Shown: positions 9,318 through 17,688, numbered from the stretch's first letter. The stretch is 32,788 nucleotides of DNA from an uncultured Verrucomicrobiota bacterium (GCA_937867415.1 CALMKO010000025.1:1-32788), one strand, 5' to 3'. Translations and numbers: made by a program. The notes: generated from the letters alone by a model not told the origin.

Positions 9318-9796
9318 TGCCGATCTGTATACCGTTTACTCCAACCCTTTTCGAATCGAACGTTATGGCCAGTGCAGGTAGTGGTGATGGGGAACCCGAG
9401 TTCCAGATTGCTCCGATGATCGACGTGTTGCTGGTGCTGCTCGTGTTCTTCGTGGTGATTACTTCCGCCCAGGTTCTCAAGGTTGACGCGCTTTTGACTC
9501 TTCCCACCTCTCCCAATGCAAAGCCCCGTGAATCGGAAATGGCCAAGCATGAGATGGCGGTCAATCTCCGCCACGATGCCCAAACCAACAAGGGAGTGCT
9601 CGTCTTGGATGACCGCATCATCGACAACTGGCAGGATGCCATCCCTATTCTGAAGGACAGCCTTTCAAGAGACGCCAAACTTCGCGTCGTCGTCCGGGGG
9701 GATGCGAAAGTCCCAGCGGGTGAAATCCAGCGCGTCATGGACCTGATCGGGCAGGCAGGTATCGCGGACATCGCCTTCGCAGCTTCTAACAAGTAA
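9317..9796 (+). CDS. exbD: ExbD/TolR-family subunit (first copy)
   Basis: This 159-residue bitopic protein has a short cytoplasmic N-terminus and one membrane helix beginning with FQIAPMIDVLLVLLVFF. It carries the proton-binding aspartate of the family (D36), and a periplasmic domain follows with the usual pattern ending in DLIGQAGIADIAFA. The ATG overlaps the exbB stop (TAATG) and has GGAGG at 9308-9312, the only good Shine-Dalgarno sequence seen in the window. An internal ATG at 9365 (MASAGSGDG) would give 143 residues and a more typical N-terminus, so the true start is open. It pairs with the ExbB directly upstream. Confidence 0.9.
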   Translation: MPICIPFTPTLFESNVMASAGSGDGEPEFQIAPMIDVLLVLLVFFVVITSAQVLKVDALLTLPTSPNAKPRESEMAKHEMAVNLRHDAQTNKGVLVLDDRIIDNWQDAIPILKDSLSRDAKLRVVVRGDAKVPAGEIQRVMDLIGQAGIADIAFAASNK

Positions 9797-9802
9797 ATAA
9801 TT

Positions 9803-10261
9803 GTGACGAAAAAACACAAAAAACGCCGCAAAAGTTCTGCCGAGGTGAATCTCGGCTTCCAGATCGCACCGATGATCGACGTGGTCTTCGTGATCCTCTT
9901 GTTCTTCATCGCCCAGGCTAGTAACATCCAAGTGGAAAACGCCCACGTAACCAAGCTCCCTGGAAGCGTTGAGGCCGTAGGAGCGGTGGACCTCCCCGAC
10001 GAGATCGCCATCCGTATCGAAGAGGACGGCCAGGTTTACCTCAATGACGATCCTCTGGACGCTCCAGAGGCAAAGGCGCTCCCCGAGCTGGCAAGCAGTT
10101 TGAATAGTTTGCGTGAGGCAAGCGACGCATCGAAGTCGAAAGTCCTGGTAACGATTTACGCAAACGAACTTGCGCTTTACTCCAGAGTGATCGACGTTCT
10201 CGACGCCTTGAGTCGCGCGAAAATCACCGATGTTACTTTCCAGGCGGGCAGCAATGAGTGA
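9803..10261 (+). CDS. exbD: ExbD/TolR-family subunit (second copy)
   Basis: This 152-residue protein starts at GTG 9803, six bases after the first exbD. A strongly basic N-terminus (TKKHKKRRK) precedes the membrane helix FQIAPMIDVVFVILLFF with the family aspartate at D26. The periplasmic part ends with VIDVLDALSRAKITDVTFQ. Apart from the shared QIAPMIDV box it differs from the first copy in both tails, so the two are not a recent duplication. One ExbB followed by two ExbD genes resembles the AglR-AglQ-AglS set of Myxococcus gliding motility. This suggests a heteromeric ExbD pair inside one ExbB ring. Confidence 0.9.
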   Translation: MTKKHKKRRKSSAEVNLGFQIAPMIDVVFVILLFFIAQASNIQVENAHVTKLPGSVEAVGAVDLPDEIAIRIEEDGQVYLNDDPLDAPEAKALPELASSLNSLREASDASKSKVLVTIYANELALYSRVIDVLDALSRAKITDVTFQAGSNE

Positions 10262-10316
10262 TCCTCTGCCGCCATCCACCCATTCAGTTCCCATAATCCT
10301 CTAATCCACCACTTCC

Positions 10317-11864
10317 ATGCAGCTATACGATGAAGAAGGTAACCTCATCCGAGTCGAGGAGGCCAAGCCCTCTTGGTGGCAGGAGTTGGGCGCTGGTTCG
10401 CTTACCATCGCCGCAGCCTTCCATGCGATTCTATTGCTTGTAGGTGCATTCTGGGTTTTCAAAATTTACCAAGAGCCTGAGAAGAAGGTCGACTTCATGC
10501 CTCCCGGCGGTGGTGGCGGCGAACGCGGAGCCGAGCACCAAATTCAAAAAAAGCGTGCCCAGATTACGCCCACCACGAACGTCAAACGTGTCTTCGCAGA
10601 AGGCGCTACAGCTTCTTATGCCATCCCGGAGCAGGGTGATAGCTTCGGTGAGATGTCTACGCTCAGCTCTCTGAGCGGCGGTGGCATGTCCGGCGGCCTG
10701 GGGGGCGGCGGCGCAGGAAGTGGCTTCGGCAAGGGAGCCGGCCTCGGCGGTGGCGGACTCGGAATGGGCGCTGGCGTTGGCAAGCTCTTCGGGCTGATCC
10801 CCGAGAACATGCGGAAACGCTGCTCAAAGGAAGACCGCCTCGAACGACTTAAGGAAAGTGGCGGCACGCCAGCCTGCGATGAGGCTGTGACCCGTGGCCT
10901 GCGCTGGCTCAAATCAAAACAAAATTCAGACGGTTCCTGGGGTGGGTCGAACAAACCTGCCATGACCGGACTTGTCCTGCTCGCCTACTTTGGCCACTGC
11001 GAAACTCCCGCATCCGAGGAATTCGGTGATTCCTGCATGAAGGGCATTGTCTATCTCGCCAACTTCGGCATGAAAAACGAAGGCAAACTGGCAAGCAACT
11101 TCACTCAGAACGGATGGTGCTACGAACATGGAATCGCCACCTACGCCCTGGGCGAGGCTCTTACCTTCTGTAAAGAACTGAAACTCGAAATTCCCGGTCT
11201 GGTCGAAGTGACTGAAAAAGCCGGCCAATTCATCATCGACAACCAAAACAAAAATGGAGGCTGGGCCTATCTTTTTGCAACTGAGGGTGGGCATACCGAC
11301 TCATCCGTGGTCGGCTGGCAGCTGCAAGCTCTCAAAGCATGCAGCCACACAGGTATCAAATACAAGGGGATCTCCAGCAGCGTGAACAAGGGCCTTGACT
11401 ACCTCAGCGAGTTACAAGGCGAAGATGGTGGCTTTGGTTATAACGGGCGCGGCAGACCGTCAGGAGGCGGCACCTATTGTTCACTCACCGGCGTGGGAGT
11501 CCTTTGTTTCCAAATGTGGGGTAAGGGAAGCGCATCCGAAGTGCGCAAAGGGGTGAAGTACATTCGTGAAAATAGCAAGTTAGACTGGTCCACGGATGAC
11601 TCCGATCTTTACGCCCATTATTATGAATCCCAAGCCATGATGCAGGCCGGCGGGGATGAGTGGAAACACTACAACGAACTCTTCAGGGACCAGCTCCTCA
11701 ACAACCAGAACCCGGACGGTTCTTGGAAAGCGCCCAAATACACAGGCCACGGACAAGGGGGAAATGAACTCTACCGCAATACCCTCTGCATCCTCATGTT
11801 GGAAGTATATTATCGCTTCCTCAACACGGGTGGAGGCCAACGTGGCGGGCGGCCAGGCATCTAG
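10317..11864 (+). CDS. TonB-like membrane-anchored protein with a periplasmic squalene-cyclase-type alpha/alpha toroid
   Basis: The 515 residues comprise a short cytoplasmic N-terminus (1-27), one membrane helix (28-48, SLTIAAAFHAILLLVGAFW), a low-complexity linker with Gly-rich blocks (63-67 and 120-155), and a helical-repeat domain (about 175-505). The domain belongs to the prenyltransferase/squalene oxidase repeat superfamily. Repeats show as QNSDGSWGG (202-210), QNKNGGWAY (290-298), LQGEDGGFGY (356-365) and QNPDGSW (454-460). No terpene-cyclase DxDD motif is seen, so a binding or scaffold role seems more likely than cyclisation. Topology and position behind exbB-exbD-exbD mimic TonB or TolA. 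The domain has many Cys (for example C179, C218, C230, C258). No ligand can be predicted. Confidence 0.85.
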   Translation: MQLYDEEGNLIRVEEAKPSWWQELGAGSLTIAAAFHAILLLVGAFWVFKIYQEPEKKVDFMPPGGGGGERGAEHQIQKKRAQITPTTNVKRVFAEGATASYAIPEQGDSFGEMSTLSSLSGGGMSGGLGGGGAGSGFGKGAGLGGGGLGMGAGVGKLFGLIPENMRKRCSKEDRLERLKESGGTPACDEAVTRGLRWLKSKQNSDGSWGGSNKPAMTGLVLLAYFGHCETPASEEFGDSCMKGIVYLANFGMKNEGKLASNFTQNGWCYEHGIATYALGEALTFCKELKLEIPGLVEVTEKAGQFIIDNQNKNGGWAYLFATEGGHTDSSVVGWQLQALKACSHTGIKYKGISSSVNKGLDYLSELQGEDGGFGYNGRGRPSGGGTYCSLTGVGVLCFQMWGKGSASEVRKGVKYIRENSKLDWSTDDSDLYAHYYESQAMMQAGGDEWKHYNELFRDQLLNNQNPDGSWKAPKYTGHGQGGNELYRNTLCILMLEVYYRFLNTGGGQRGGRPGI

Positions 11865-11949
11865 CGCTCTTTCCCGATCCGGGATATTTCAATCGCCGGC
11901 GGACCGTGCTTGCGTTCGCCGCTTGCTCCGTTACACTCCACGGACGTCC

Positions 11950-12792
11950 ATGAAGTGCTGCCATCTCTCAGTCACGGTTTTTTTCCTTGCCGGACTCCTT
12001 GCCAACGCCGCCCCAGAAGCTCCCGCAAAGTTGCCTACGGAACTGAACTTTCTTGAAATCCTGCTCAAGGGAGGCGTCATGATGTATCCACTCGGCTTGA
12101 TGTCGATTTTTACCGTTCTGTTGATTTTGATATTCCTCCTGACCATCCGCCGGAATGCCATCGTCAGCGATCGCTTCATGACCAGCGTGGATACGCTTGT
12201 GAGAAAACGTGACTTGCTCGCGCTCAACTCTTTGAGTCACCGCCGCAACGAGTGTATGGCCCGGATCACCCAGAAAACCCTGGATTTCATCTCTGCCAAC
12301 CCAAATACCTCTTTTGACAATGTGCGTGATGTGGCGCAGGCGGAGGGTTCCCACCAGGCCAACATGTTGACATCGCGAATCTCCTACCTCGCCGACATCG
12401 GTGGCATCGCGCCGATGGTAGGTCTGTTGGGAACGGTGATCGGGATGGTCAAGGCCTTCTTGGAAATTTCCGCCGGTGAGGGCACCGGAGTAAGGCAGAT
12501 GGGCTTGGCGGAAGGCGTCTCAGAGGCCCTCATCGCCACCGCGGGCGGACTTGCGATCAGCATTCCTGCCTTGGTGTTCTACTCGATTTTCCGTGGCCGA
12601 GTTCAAAAATACACCTCTGAACTGGAAGCCGCCGCCACTCATTTCATTGCCATCCTCCAGATGCAGTTCGACCGGTCTACCACTTCGGCGCCACAACCCT
12701 ACGCCCAACCCTCACTTCGCCCGCGGGAAGATTATGCCATGCCTGTCGCTTCGCCACTTGTTGGCGAGCGGCCCGATGTTCATGGAATTTAA
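11950..12792 (+). CDS. exbB: ExbB/TolQ/MotA-family proton channel subunit (second copy)
   Basis: The start at ATG 11950 gives 280 residues and a signal-peptide-like N-terminus (VTVFFLAGLLANAAPEA). The frame is open further upstream but that part overlaps the toroid gene and looks non-coding. TM1 lies at about 43-65, TM2 at about 144-170 (IAPMVGLLGTVIGM) and TM3 at about 183-205. TM3 reads GVSEALIATAGGLAISIPA, almost the TolQ consensus, with both the glutamate and the threonine five residues later. The C-terminal 35 residues are Pro-rich (TSAPQPYAQPSLRP). The 85-base gap from the toroid gene holds a weak promoter-like pair (TTGCGT 11910-11915, TACACT 11932-11937), so this half might also be transcribed separately. 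It likely pairs with the exbD 11 bases downstream. Confidence 0.92.
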   Translation: MKCCHLSVTVFFLAGLLANAAPEAPAKLPTELNFLEILLKGGVMMYPLGLMSIFTVLLILIFLLTIRRNAIVSDRFMTSVDTLVRKRDLLALNSLSHRRNECMARITQKTLDFISANPNTSFDNVRDVAQAEGSHQANMLTSRISYLADIGGIAPMVGLLGTVIGMVKAFLEISAGEGTGVRQMGLAEGVSEALIATAGGLAISIPALVFYSIFRGRVQKYTSELEAAATHFIAILQMQFDRSTTSAPQPYAQPSLRPREDYAMPVASPLVGERPDVHGI

Positions 12793-12803
12793 GTGAAACG
12801 CGC

Positions 12804-13226
12804 ATGAAATTCACCACCCGTCAGCCACCGCCAGTCTCCATTCAGTTGGCGCCGATGATTGATATCCTCCTGCTCCTGCTCTGCTTCTTCATCATCAGTT
12901 GGCAATATAGCAAGTCGGAAACAGAGCTCAAAGTGGCTGTTCCAACCGCTCAGGAAGGGGCCGAGCCCAACGACCGCCAACGCGGTGAAATCATCATCAA
13001 TGTGCTCGCGGACGGAGTCATCCGCGTCGAGGGCCTGGCCGTCGACCGCCCGCAACTCTTGGAAAAACTCTCTGCAATCGCCAAACAGTATAAGAATCAA
13101 CCCGTTCGCATCCGCGGTGATGGAGGCGTTGCCTACCAGCGCATCGTCGAGGTCATCGATACCTGCCAAAAGGCCGGAATCTGGAACATCTCCTTCGCCA
13201 CCCAGCGCCCGGAACCCGCCAAGTGA
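12804..13226 (+). CDS. exbD: ExbD/TolR-family subunit (third copy)
   Basis: This 140-residue bitopic protein has the helix IQLAPMIDILLLLLCFFII carrying the family aspartate (D20). Its periplasmic domain ends in VIDTCQKAGIWNISFAT, the ExbD/TolR fold signature. It lies 11 bases after the second exbB, and its last codons overlap the next gene by GTGA (13223-13226). It therefore forms an exbB-exbD pair separate from the upstream exbB-exbD-exbD set. Both tails differ from the first two ExbD proteins. Confidence 0.92.
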   Translation: MKFTTRQPPPVSIQLAPMIDILLLLLCFFIISWQYSKSETELKVAVPTAQEGAEPNDRQRGEIIINVLADGVIRVEGLAVDRPQLLEKLSAIAKQYKNQPVRIRGDGGVAYQRIVEVIDTCQKAGIWNISFATQRPEPAK

Positions 13227-15646
13227 TTGGCTTGGCAAACGCCTCAAACCGCACCAAGCTCTTCCTCCTCTTGAAAAGCACCATCGCTTCCATCTTCCTG
13301 CTCGCCAGCCCCGTAATCGCGCAGATTCCGCGGGCCGAGGCTGTGGACCCAACTCTCGGAGTCGATGCCGCAAACGACTTCTTCATGCGTGGCAAAAATC
13401 TCTACGACAGCGCCCAAGCCAGCGTGGATCAAGCCAGCAGGATCGACTATTTCCAGCGTGCCGGGCAAATCTTCGCAGACTACCTGAACCATTTCCCAAA
13501 TCATCCCAACGCCGAGATGGCATGGTGGTATCTTGGAAACAGTTATTACCAGTCCGGCCAGATCGACGAAGGAAAACGCTGCTTCAGCACCTTGCTCAAC
13601 CGCTATGGTAAAGGCAAGTGGGCGGCGGCGGCGGCTTACACCCTGGCTGCGGACTACTATAACAAGTCGGAGTATGCATTTGCCGCTCCCATGTTTGAGC
13701 GCTTTGCGGCGAATGCGGCCAAACCCGAAGAACGTCCCCGCGGAAACTACCTCGCCGGAAATTGTTATCGACTGCTCGGCCGCGATCGGGAAGCCATCGC
13801 ATCCTTCCGGAGAGTCATCGAGGATCCCGCTGGTGGCCTGTTCGCGCCACAGGCCAAGGTCGCCCTCGGTCACCTCACGCTCAAGGCAGGCAAACTTACC
13901 GAAGCACTTGCCATTTTCGAAGAGGTAGTCGCCGCTCCCTATCTGCCAAAAATTCGTGGGGAGGCCGCGCTACATGCGGCTCTCACCAGCACCAAGCTGG
14001 ATCAAACCGATCTTTCCGAAAAATACCTGCGTTTGATCCTGAGCACCCCGGGGATGGAAGACTTCCGCCCGGACGCCCAAACCGCATTGATGGGCAACCA
14101 CTTCGCCAAAAAGGAATACCGCGAAGTCATCGATATCTTCCGCCGCAGCTCCGTGAAAGGGGAAGGGGAAAAAGAAGCAACCCGACTCATGATCGCCGCC
14201 CGGGCCTACATGCGGCTCAAGCTCCCCACGGAAGGCCTCCAACTCTTCCGCGATGTCGAGAAGCTGGTCAAGCCGGAGTCCGACATGGCCTTCCAAGCAT
14301 CCTACTACCGGCTCCTGTGCTTCTTCCAAATCGAAGGCCGCCACCTGCCGGACCAGGTCGACGCCTTCCTCCAGCTCTATCAAAAATCACGCAAGGATGA
14401 TCCCCGCATCCACACCGCCCTGATGATGAAGGCTGAAACCCTGTTCTCCAATAAAATGATTACCGAGGCGGCTCAGGTGTATAATGAAATCAACGCCACC
14501 GTGCTCACGGAAGAAAACCGCCAGAACCTCCTGTTTCAGCGCGGCTGGTGTCTATCAGAAGCAGGCGATGCCCAAGGGGCGGTGCGTTCGCTGGGGGAAT
14601 TCATCACCCAGTATCCTCAAGACTCGCGGGTCCCCTCGGCCATCGCCAAGCGTGCGAGCGCCTACGCTGCAAGCGCGGAACCGGCCAAGGCGATTGCGGA
14701 CTTTGATCTCCTCATCAACAACTCCAAGACCCCTGCGGATTTGTCCGGATTCGCATGGCTGGAGTCGGCACGTCTGCGCCGCTCGGAAAACAATGTTCCC
14801 GACATGATGACTCGTTATCAAGGGCTTCTTAAAAATGTCAAAACACTCAGCGACGGCTTGCAGGCAGAGGCCAACTACTGGATCGGCTGGGGCCTGGTGA
14901 AAACCAATCTTGCCAAAGACTCACCACCCTACCTCGAAAAAGCCCGTGAACTCAACCCCGACGGATACCGCAAACACGCCGGCCTGCTCCTCGTGCTCGG
15001 CTACTTCGCCTCACAAAACCCTTCAAGCCTCGCTGCGGAAATCAATCTCGCCATCAAGGGCGGATACGCCGCAGATATCCCGGACCAGACGATCCAATGG
15101 TCTGCCATGCAGTCCTACAACGCCGGGGATTTCCAATCGGCCGCGAAGTTTCTCACCCGAGTCTCCAACCCCGAAGAACCCCGCGAGACCCCCAAGGAAG
15201 TCTGGCGCTACCTCGCCAAGTCGCGGCTGAAAATCGGCGATGCGGAAGCTGCGCTCACCGCCGTGAACCACCTGCTCGCCGTCGAAGAAGATCTCGGTTG
15301 GAAAGCCGATGGTTTGTTAGACCGTGGTCGCGCCCTGCTGATGCTCGACCGCCCCGCAGAAGCTCGCAAGGCTTCCGATGAAGCACTTGCCCTCCGCCCC
15401 CAAGGCCACACCAGCGCCGGCTTGAACATCCTCATCGGCGACCTTGAACTCAAGGCGGGCGATCCTAGAACCGCTGCCGGGAAATACCAGGTCGTCGTCC
15501 AGTTCCACGACGACAAGGAACTCAACCCCCTCGCCCTTTCAAAACTCGTTCAAGCGCTGCAACAGCAAGGTGACCTGACCGAAGCCGCAAAATACACCGA
15601 AAAACTCCAAGCCGAATTCCCGGGTTGGAAACCACCCGGACCCTAA
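13223..15646 (+). CDS. Large secreted TPR-repeat protein, last gene of the Exb operon
   Basis: This 807-residue protein starts at GTG 13223 inside the stop of exbD (GTGA overlap). The signal peptide covers 1 to about 34 (LLLKSTIASIFLLASPVIAQ, cleavage near VIA-Q). The mature protein is helical TPR repeats over its whole length, of the kind found in BamD and CpoB/YbgF envelope proteins (FADYLNHFPNHP, WWYLGNSYY, FITQYPQDSRVPSAIAKRAS). In E. coli the tol-pal cluster also ends with a TPR protein (CpoB/YbgF), so a comparable accessory role is plausible, but this protein is about three times larger. With the TPR gene at 4685 it brackets the ExbB/ExbD genes. speA begins 23 bases later. Confidence 0.87.
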   Translation: MIGLANASNRTKLFLLLKSTIASIFLLASPVIAQIPRAEAVDPTLGVDAANDFFMRGKNLYDSAQASVDQASRIDYFQRAGQIFADYLNHFPNHPNAEMAWWYLGNSYYQSGQIDEGKRCFSTLLNRYGKGKWAAAAAYTLAADYYNKSEYAFAAPMFERFAANAAKPEERPRGNYLAGNCYRLLGRDREAIASFRRVIEDPAGGLFAPQAKVALGHLTLKAGKLTEALAIFEEVVAAPYLPKIRGEAALHAALTSTKLDQTDLSEKYLRLILSTPGMEDFRPDAQTALMGNHFAKKEYREVIDIFRRSSVKGEGEKEATRLMIAARAYMRLKLPTEGLQLFRDVEKLVKPESDMAFQASYYRLLCFFQIEGRHLPDQVDAFLQLYQKSRKDDPRIHTALMMKAETLFSNKMITEAAQVYNEINATVLTEENRQNLLFQRGWCLSEAGDAQGAVRSLGEFITQYPQDSRVPSAIAKRASAYAASAEPAKAIADFDLLINNSKTPADLSGFAWLESARLRRSENNVPDMMTRYQGLLKNVKTLSDGLQAEANYWIGWGLVKTNLAKDSPPYLEKARELNPDGYRKHAGLLLVLGYFASQNPSSLAAEINLAIKGGYAADIPDQTIQWSAMQSYNAGDFQSAAKFLTRVSNPEEPRETPKEVWRYLAKSRLKIGDAEAALTAVNHLLAVEEDLGWKADGLLDRGRALLMLDRPAEARKASDEALALRPQGHTSAGLNILIGDLELKAGDPRTAAGKYQVVVQFHDDKELNPLALSKLVQALQQQGDLTEAAKYTEKLQAEFPGWKPPGP

Positions 15647-15669
15647 ACCTTTTTTCCCACCGTTCATCC

Positions 15670-17622
15670 ATGACCCCGCCCGCCACCGCCGCCGCGCCTG
15701 CCAAATCCCCCAAGCGTAAACCCGAGACCGCTTGGACTTCTCAGAAATCCGCCGAACTCTACGGAGTAAACACCTGGGGCAGCGGATTCTTCGGCGTCAA
15801 TAAACAGGGCCACGTCACCGTCCGCCTTGAGGACGACAACGCCCAGGCAGAAGTCTCGCTCTACGAGGTGATCGACGGACTTCGCGACCGCGGCACCCAT
15901 CTGCCGGTCCTGCTCCGCTTCCGCGACCTTCTCCACTCGCGCATCACCGAGATCAACGAGTCCTTCAACAAGGCCATCAAGGACTCGAAATACCGGGGCG
16001 AATATCGCGGCGTCTATCCCATCAAGGTCAACCAACAGCGCCAGGTCATCGAGGAAATTGCCGAGTTTGGGAAAAAGTATCACTACGGCCTTGAAGCTGG
16101 ATCCAAGCCGGAACTCATCGCCGCTCTTGCCCACATGCATGATCCCGAGGCCTATCTGATTTGCAATGGCTACAAGGACGAGGAATTCATCGACCTCGCG
16201 CTCCACGCCCAGAAAATGGGCCTGCGGGTCATGTTGGTGTTGGAAATGCCAAGCGAGCTCGACCTCATCCTTGAGCGCTCGCGCAAAATCGGCGTCCTGC
16301 CAAACCTCGGCGTCCGCGTCCGGCTGTCCACCAAAGGCTCGGGACATTGGCAGGACAGCGCGGGTGATAAATCCGTCTTCGGCCTCAATGCCTCCCAAGT
16401 CATCGCCGTGGTGGATCGCCTCAAGGACTCCGGCTACATCGGATGCCTGAAAATGCTTCATTACCACCAGGGTTCACAAATCCCGAACATTGCCGCCATC
16501 CGCGAAGGAGCCACCGAGGCCGTCCGGATGTATTGCGACCTTGTCAAGGAAGGCGCCCCCATGGGCGTGCTCGACATCGGCGGTGGCATGGCCGTGGATT
16601 ACGACGGCTCACACACGAACTTCCACTCTTCCTGCAACTACTCCGTGGCGGAATACTGCACGGACATCGTGGAGGTGATTTCCCAAATCTGCGACAAGGC
16701 CGGAGTCACCCACCCGAACCTGATCTCCGAGTCCGGCCGGGCCGTCGTCGCCTATTACTCGGTGCTGGTCTTCAATATCCTGGACGTCACCAGCGCCCAA
16801 ACCAGCGAGGAAGCCCCGCCCATTCCTGAAAACGCTCCGCAGAACCTCATGAACATCATCGAGGTCAACAAGGTCATTCATAAGAAAAACCTTCAGGAGT
16901 GCTTCAATGACGCCATGTATTACCGCGACCAGATGCGCGCCCAGTTTTTCTACGGTGCCGCCACCTTGCGGGAGCGTGGCCTTGCGGAAGCATGGTTCTG
17001 GCACATCCTCACCCGAATCTCCAACCTCATCGCCGAGCTCGATGACATCCCCGAGGACCTCCGGGAACTTTCCTCGACCCTGGTGGATTTCTACTACGGT
17101 AACTTCAGCTTGTTCCAATCCCTGCCGGACTCCTGGGCCATCGACCAGGTCTTCCCCGTCATGCCCATCCACCGGCTTGATGAAAAACCCCGCCACCGCG
17201 CCGTGCTGGCGGATATCACCTGTGATTGCGACGGCAAGATCGACCGCTTCATCGACAAGGAGGACGTTGCCAAAATCCTCCCCTTGCACGACTTCAAGCA
17301 GGATGAGCCCTACTACCTCGCCGTCTTCCTCGTCGGAGCCTATCAGGAAACACTGGGAGATCTCCATAACCTGTTAGGCGATACCAATGTGGTCGGAGTG
17401 CACCTCGAGAATGGCAAAGCCGTTTACACCCATGAGGTGGAAGGTGATACGGTGGCGGATGTGCTCAGTTATGTGGAGTTCGACCCCAAGGAACTGGTCA
17501 GCCGCTTCCGCATCTTCGCGGAAAAGGCTGTCACCGAGGGCAGGATCTCCCCCAAAGAGCGCCGCGAGATCCTGGATCTCTTCCGCGAGGGTCTTGCCGG
17601 TTACACCTATTTCGAAAGCTGA
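15670..17622 (+). CDS. speA: Biosynthetic arginine decarboxylase
   Basis: This PLP enzyme of the alanine-racemase-like fold decarboxylates arginine to agmatine, the first step of one route to putrescine and longer polyamines. From ATG 15670 it has 650 residues, in the normal SpeA range (630-660). The PLP lysine lies in YPIKVNQQ (K119). Other family signatures are LKMLHYHQGSQIPN (around 265), the phosphate-binding loop GGGMAVDYDGS (around 305) and ISESGRAVVA. The open frame extends 15 codons upstream into the TPR gene, but ATG 15670 gives the natural N-terminus. It lies 23 bases after the Exb operon in the same direction and may be transcribed with it, although the function looks unrelated. 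No other polyamine gene is in the window. Confidence 0.93.
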   Translation: MTPPATAAAPAKSPKRKPETAWTSQKSAELYGVNTWGSGFFGVNKQGHVTVRLEDDNAQAEVSLYEVIDGLRDRGTHLPVLLRFRDLLHSRITEINESFNKAIKDSKYRGEYRGVYPIKVNQQRQVIEEIAEFGKKYHYGLEAGSKPELIAALAHMHDPEAYLICNGYKDEEFIDLALHAQKMGLRVMLVLEMPSELDLILERSRKIGVLPNLGVRVRLSTKGSGHWQDSAGDKSVFGLNASQVIAVVDRLKDSGYIGCLKMLHYHQGSQIPNIAAIREGATEAVRMYCDLVKEGAPMGVLDIGGGMAVDYDGSHTNFHSSCNYSVAEYCTDIVEVISQICDKAGVTHPNLISESGRAVVAYYSVLVFNILDVTSAQTSEEAPPIPENAPQNLMNIIEVNKVIHKKNLQECFNDAMYYRDQMRAQFFYGAATLRERGLAEAWFWHILTRISNLIAELDDIPEDLRELSSTLVDFYYGNFSLFQSLPDSWAIDQVFPVMPIHRLDEKPRHRAVLADITCDCDGKIDRFIDKEDVAKILPLHDFKQDEPYYLAVFLVGAYQETLGDLHNLLGDTNVVGVHLENGKAVYTHEVEGDTVADVLSYVEFDPKELVSRFRIFAEKAVTEGRISPKERREILDLFREGLAGYTYFES

Positions 17623-17658
17623 GTCCTCCCAGGACCCGGCCGGTTGGTTCTCCCGTCA

Positions 17659-17688
17659 CCATCCTTGTCGCTTCCGCGACAAGGATGG
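17659..17688. terminator. Perfect 13-bp hairpin between convergent speA and RND genes
   Basis: CCATCCTTGTCGC, a TTCC loop and the exact complement form a stem with no mismatch, 36 bases after the speA stop. There is no T-run on either side, so it is not a textbook intrinsic terminator. Its position between converging genes suggests a bidirectional transcription end or an RNA-stabilising structure. Confidence 0.5.

Noticed and set aside
8385-10011. Minus-strand open frames (288-293 codons) opposite exbB and the exbD genes
   Set aside because: The plus strand encodes clear ExbB and ExbD proteins here; the antisense translations match nothing I recognise.
10680-10785. GGC-rich repetitive DNA as a possible repeat element
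   Set aside because: It stays in frame and encodes the Gly-rich linker of the toroid protein, so it is protein low complexity rather than a mobile or regulatory repeat.
11656-11949. Upstream extension of the second exbB by 98 codons
   Set aside because: It overlaps the toroid gene in another frame, is Ser/Thr/Arg-rich without structure, and the ATG at 11950 gives a proper signal-like N-terminus.
15620-15655. Possible intrinsic terminator at the end of the Exb operon
   Set aside because: An 8-bp stem with one bulge (CCGGG-TGG/CCA-CCCGG) is followed by six T only after a 10-base gap, which is too far for a normal terminator. It also lies partly in coding sequence.
15664-17367. Minus-strand open frames of 250-270 codons opposite speA
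   Set aside because: They are exact shadows of a well-supported arginine decarboxylase and have no start context or domain.
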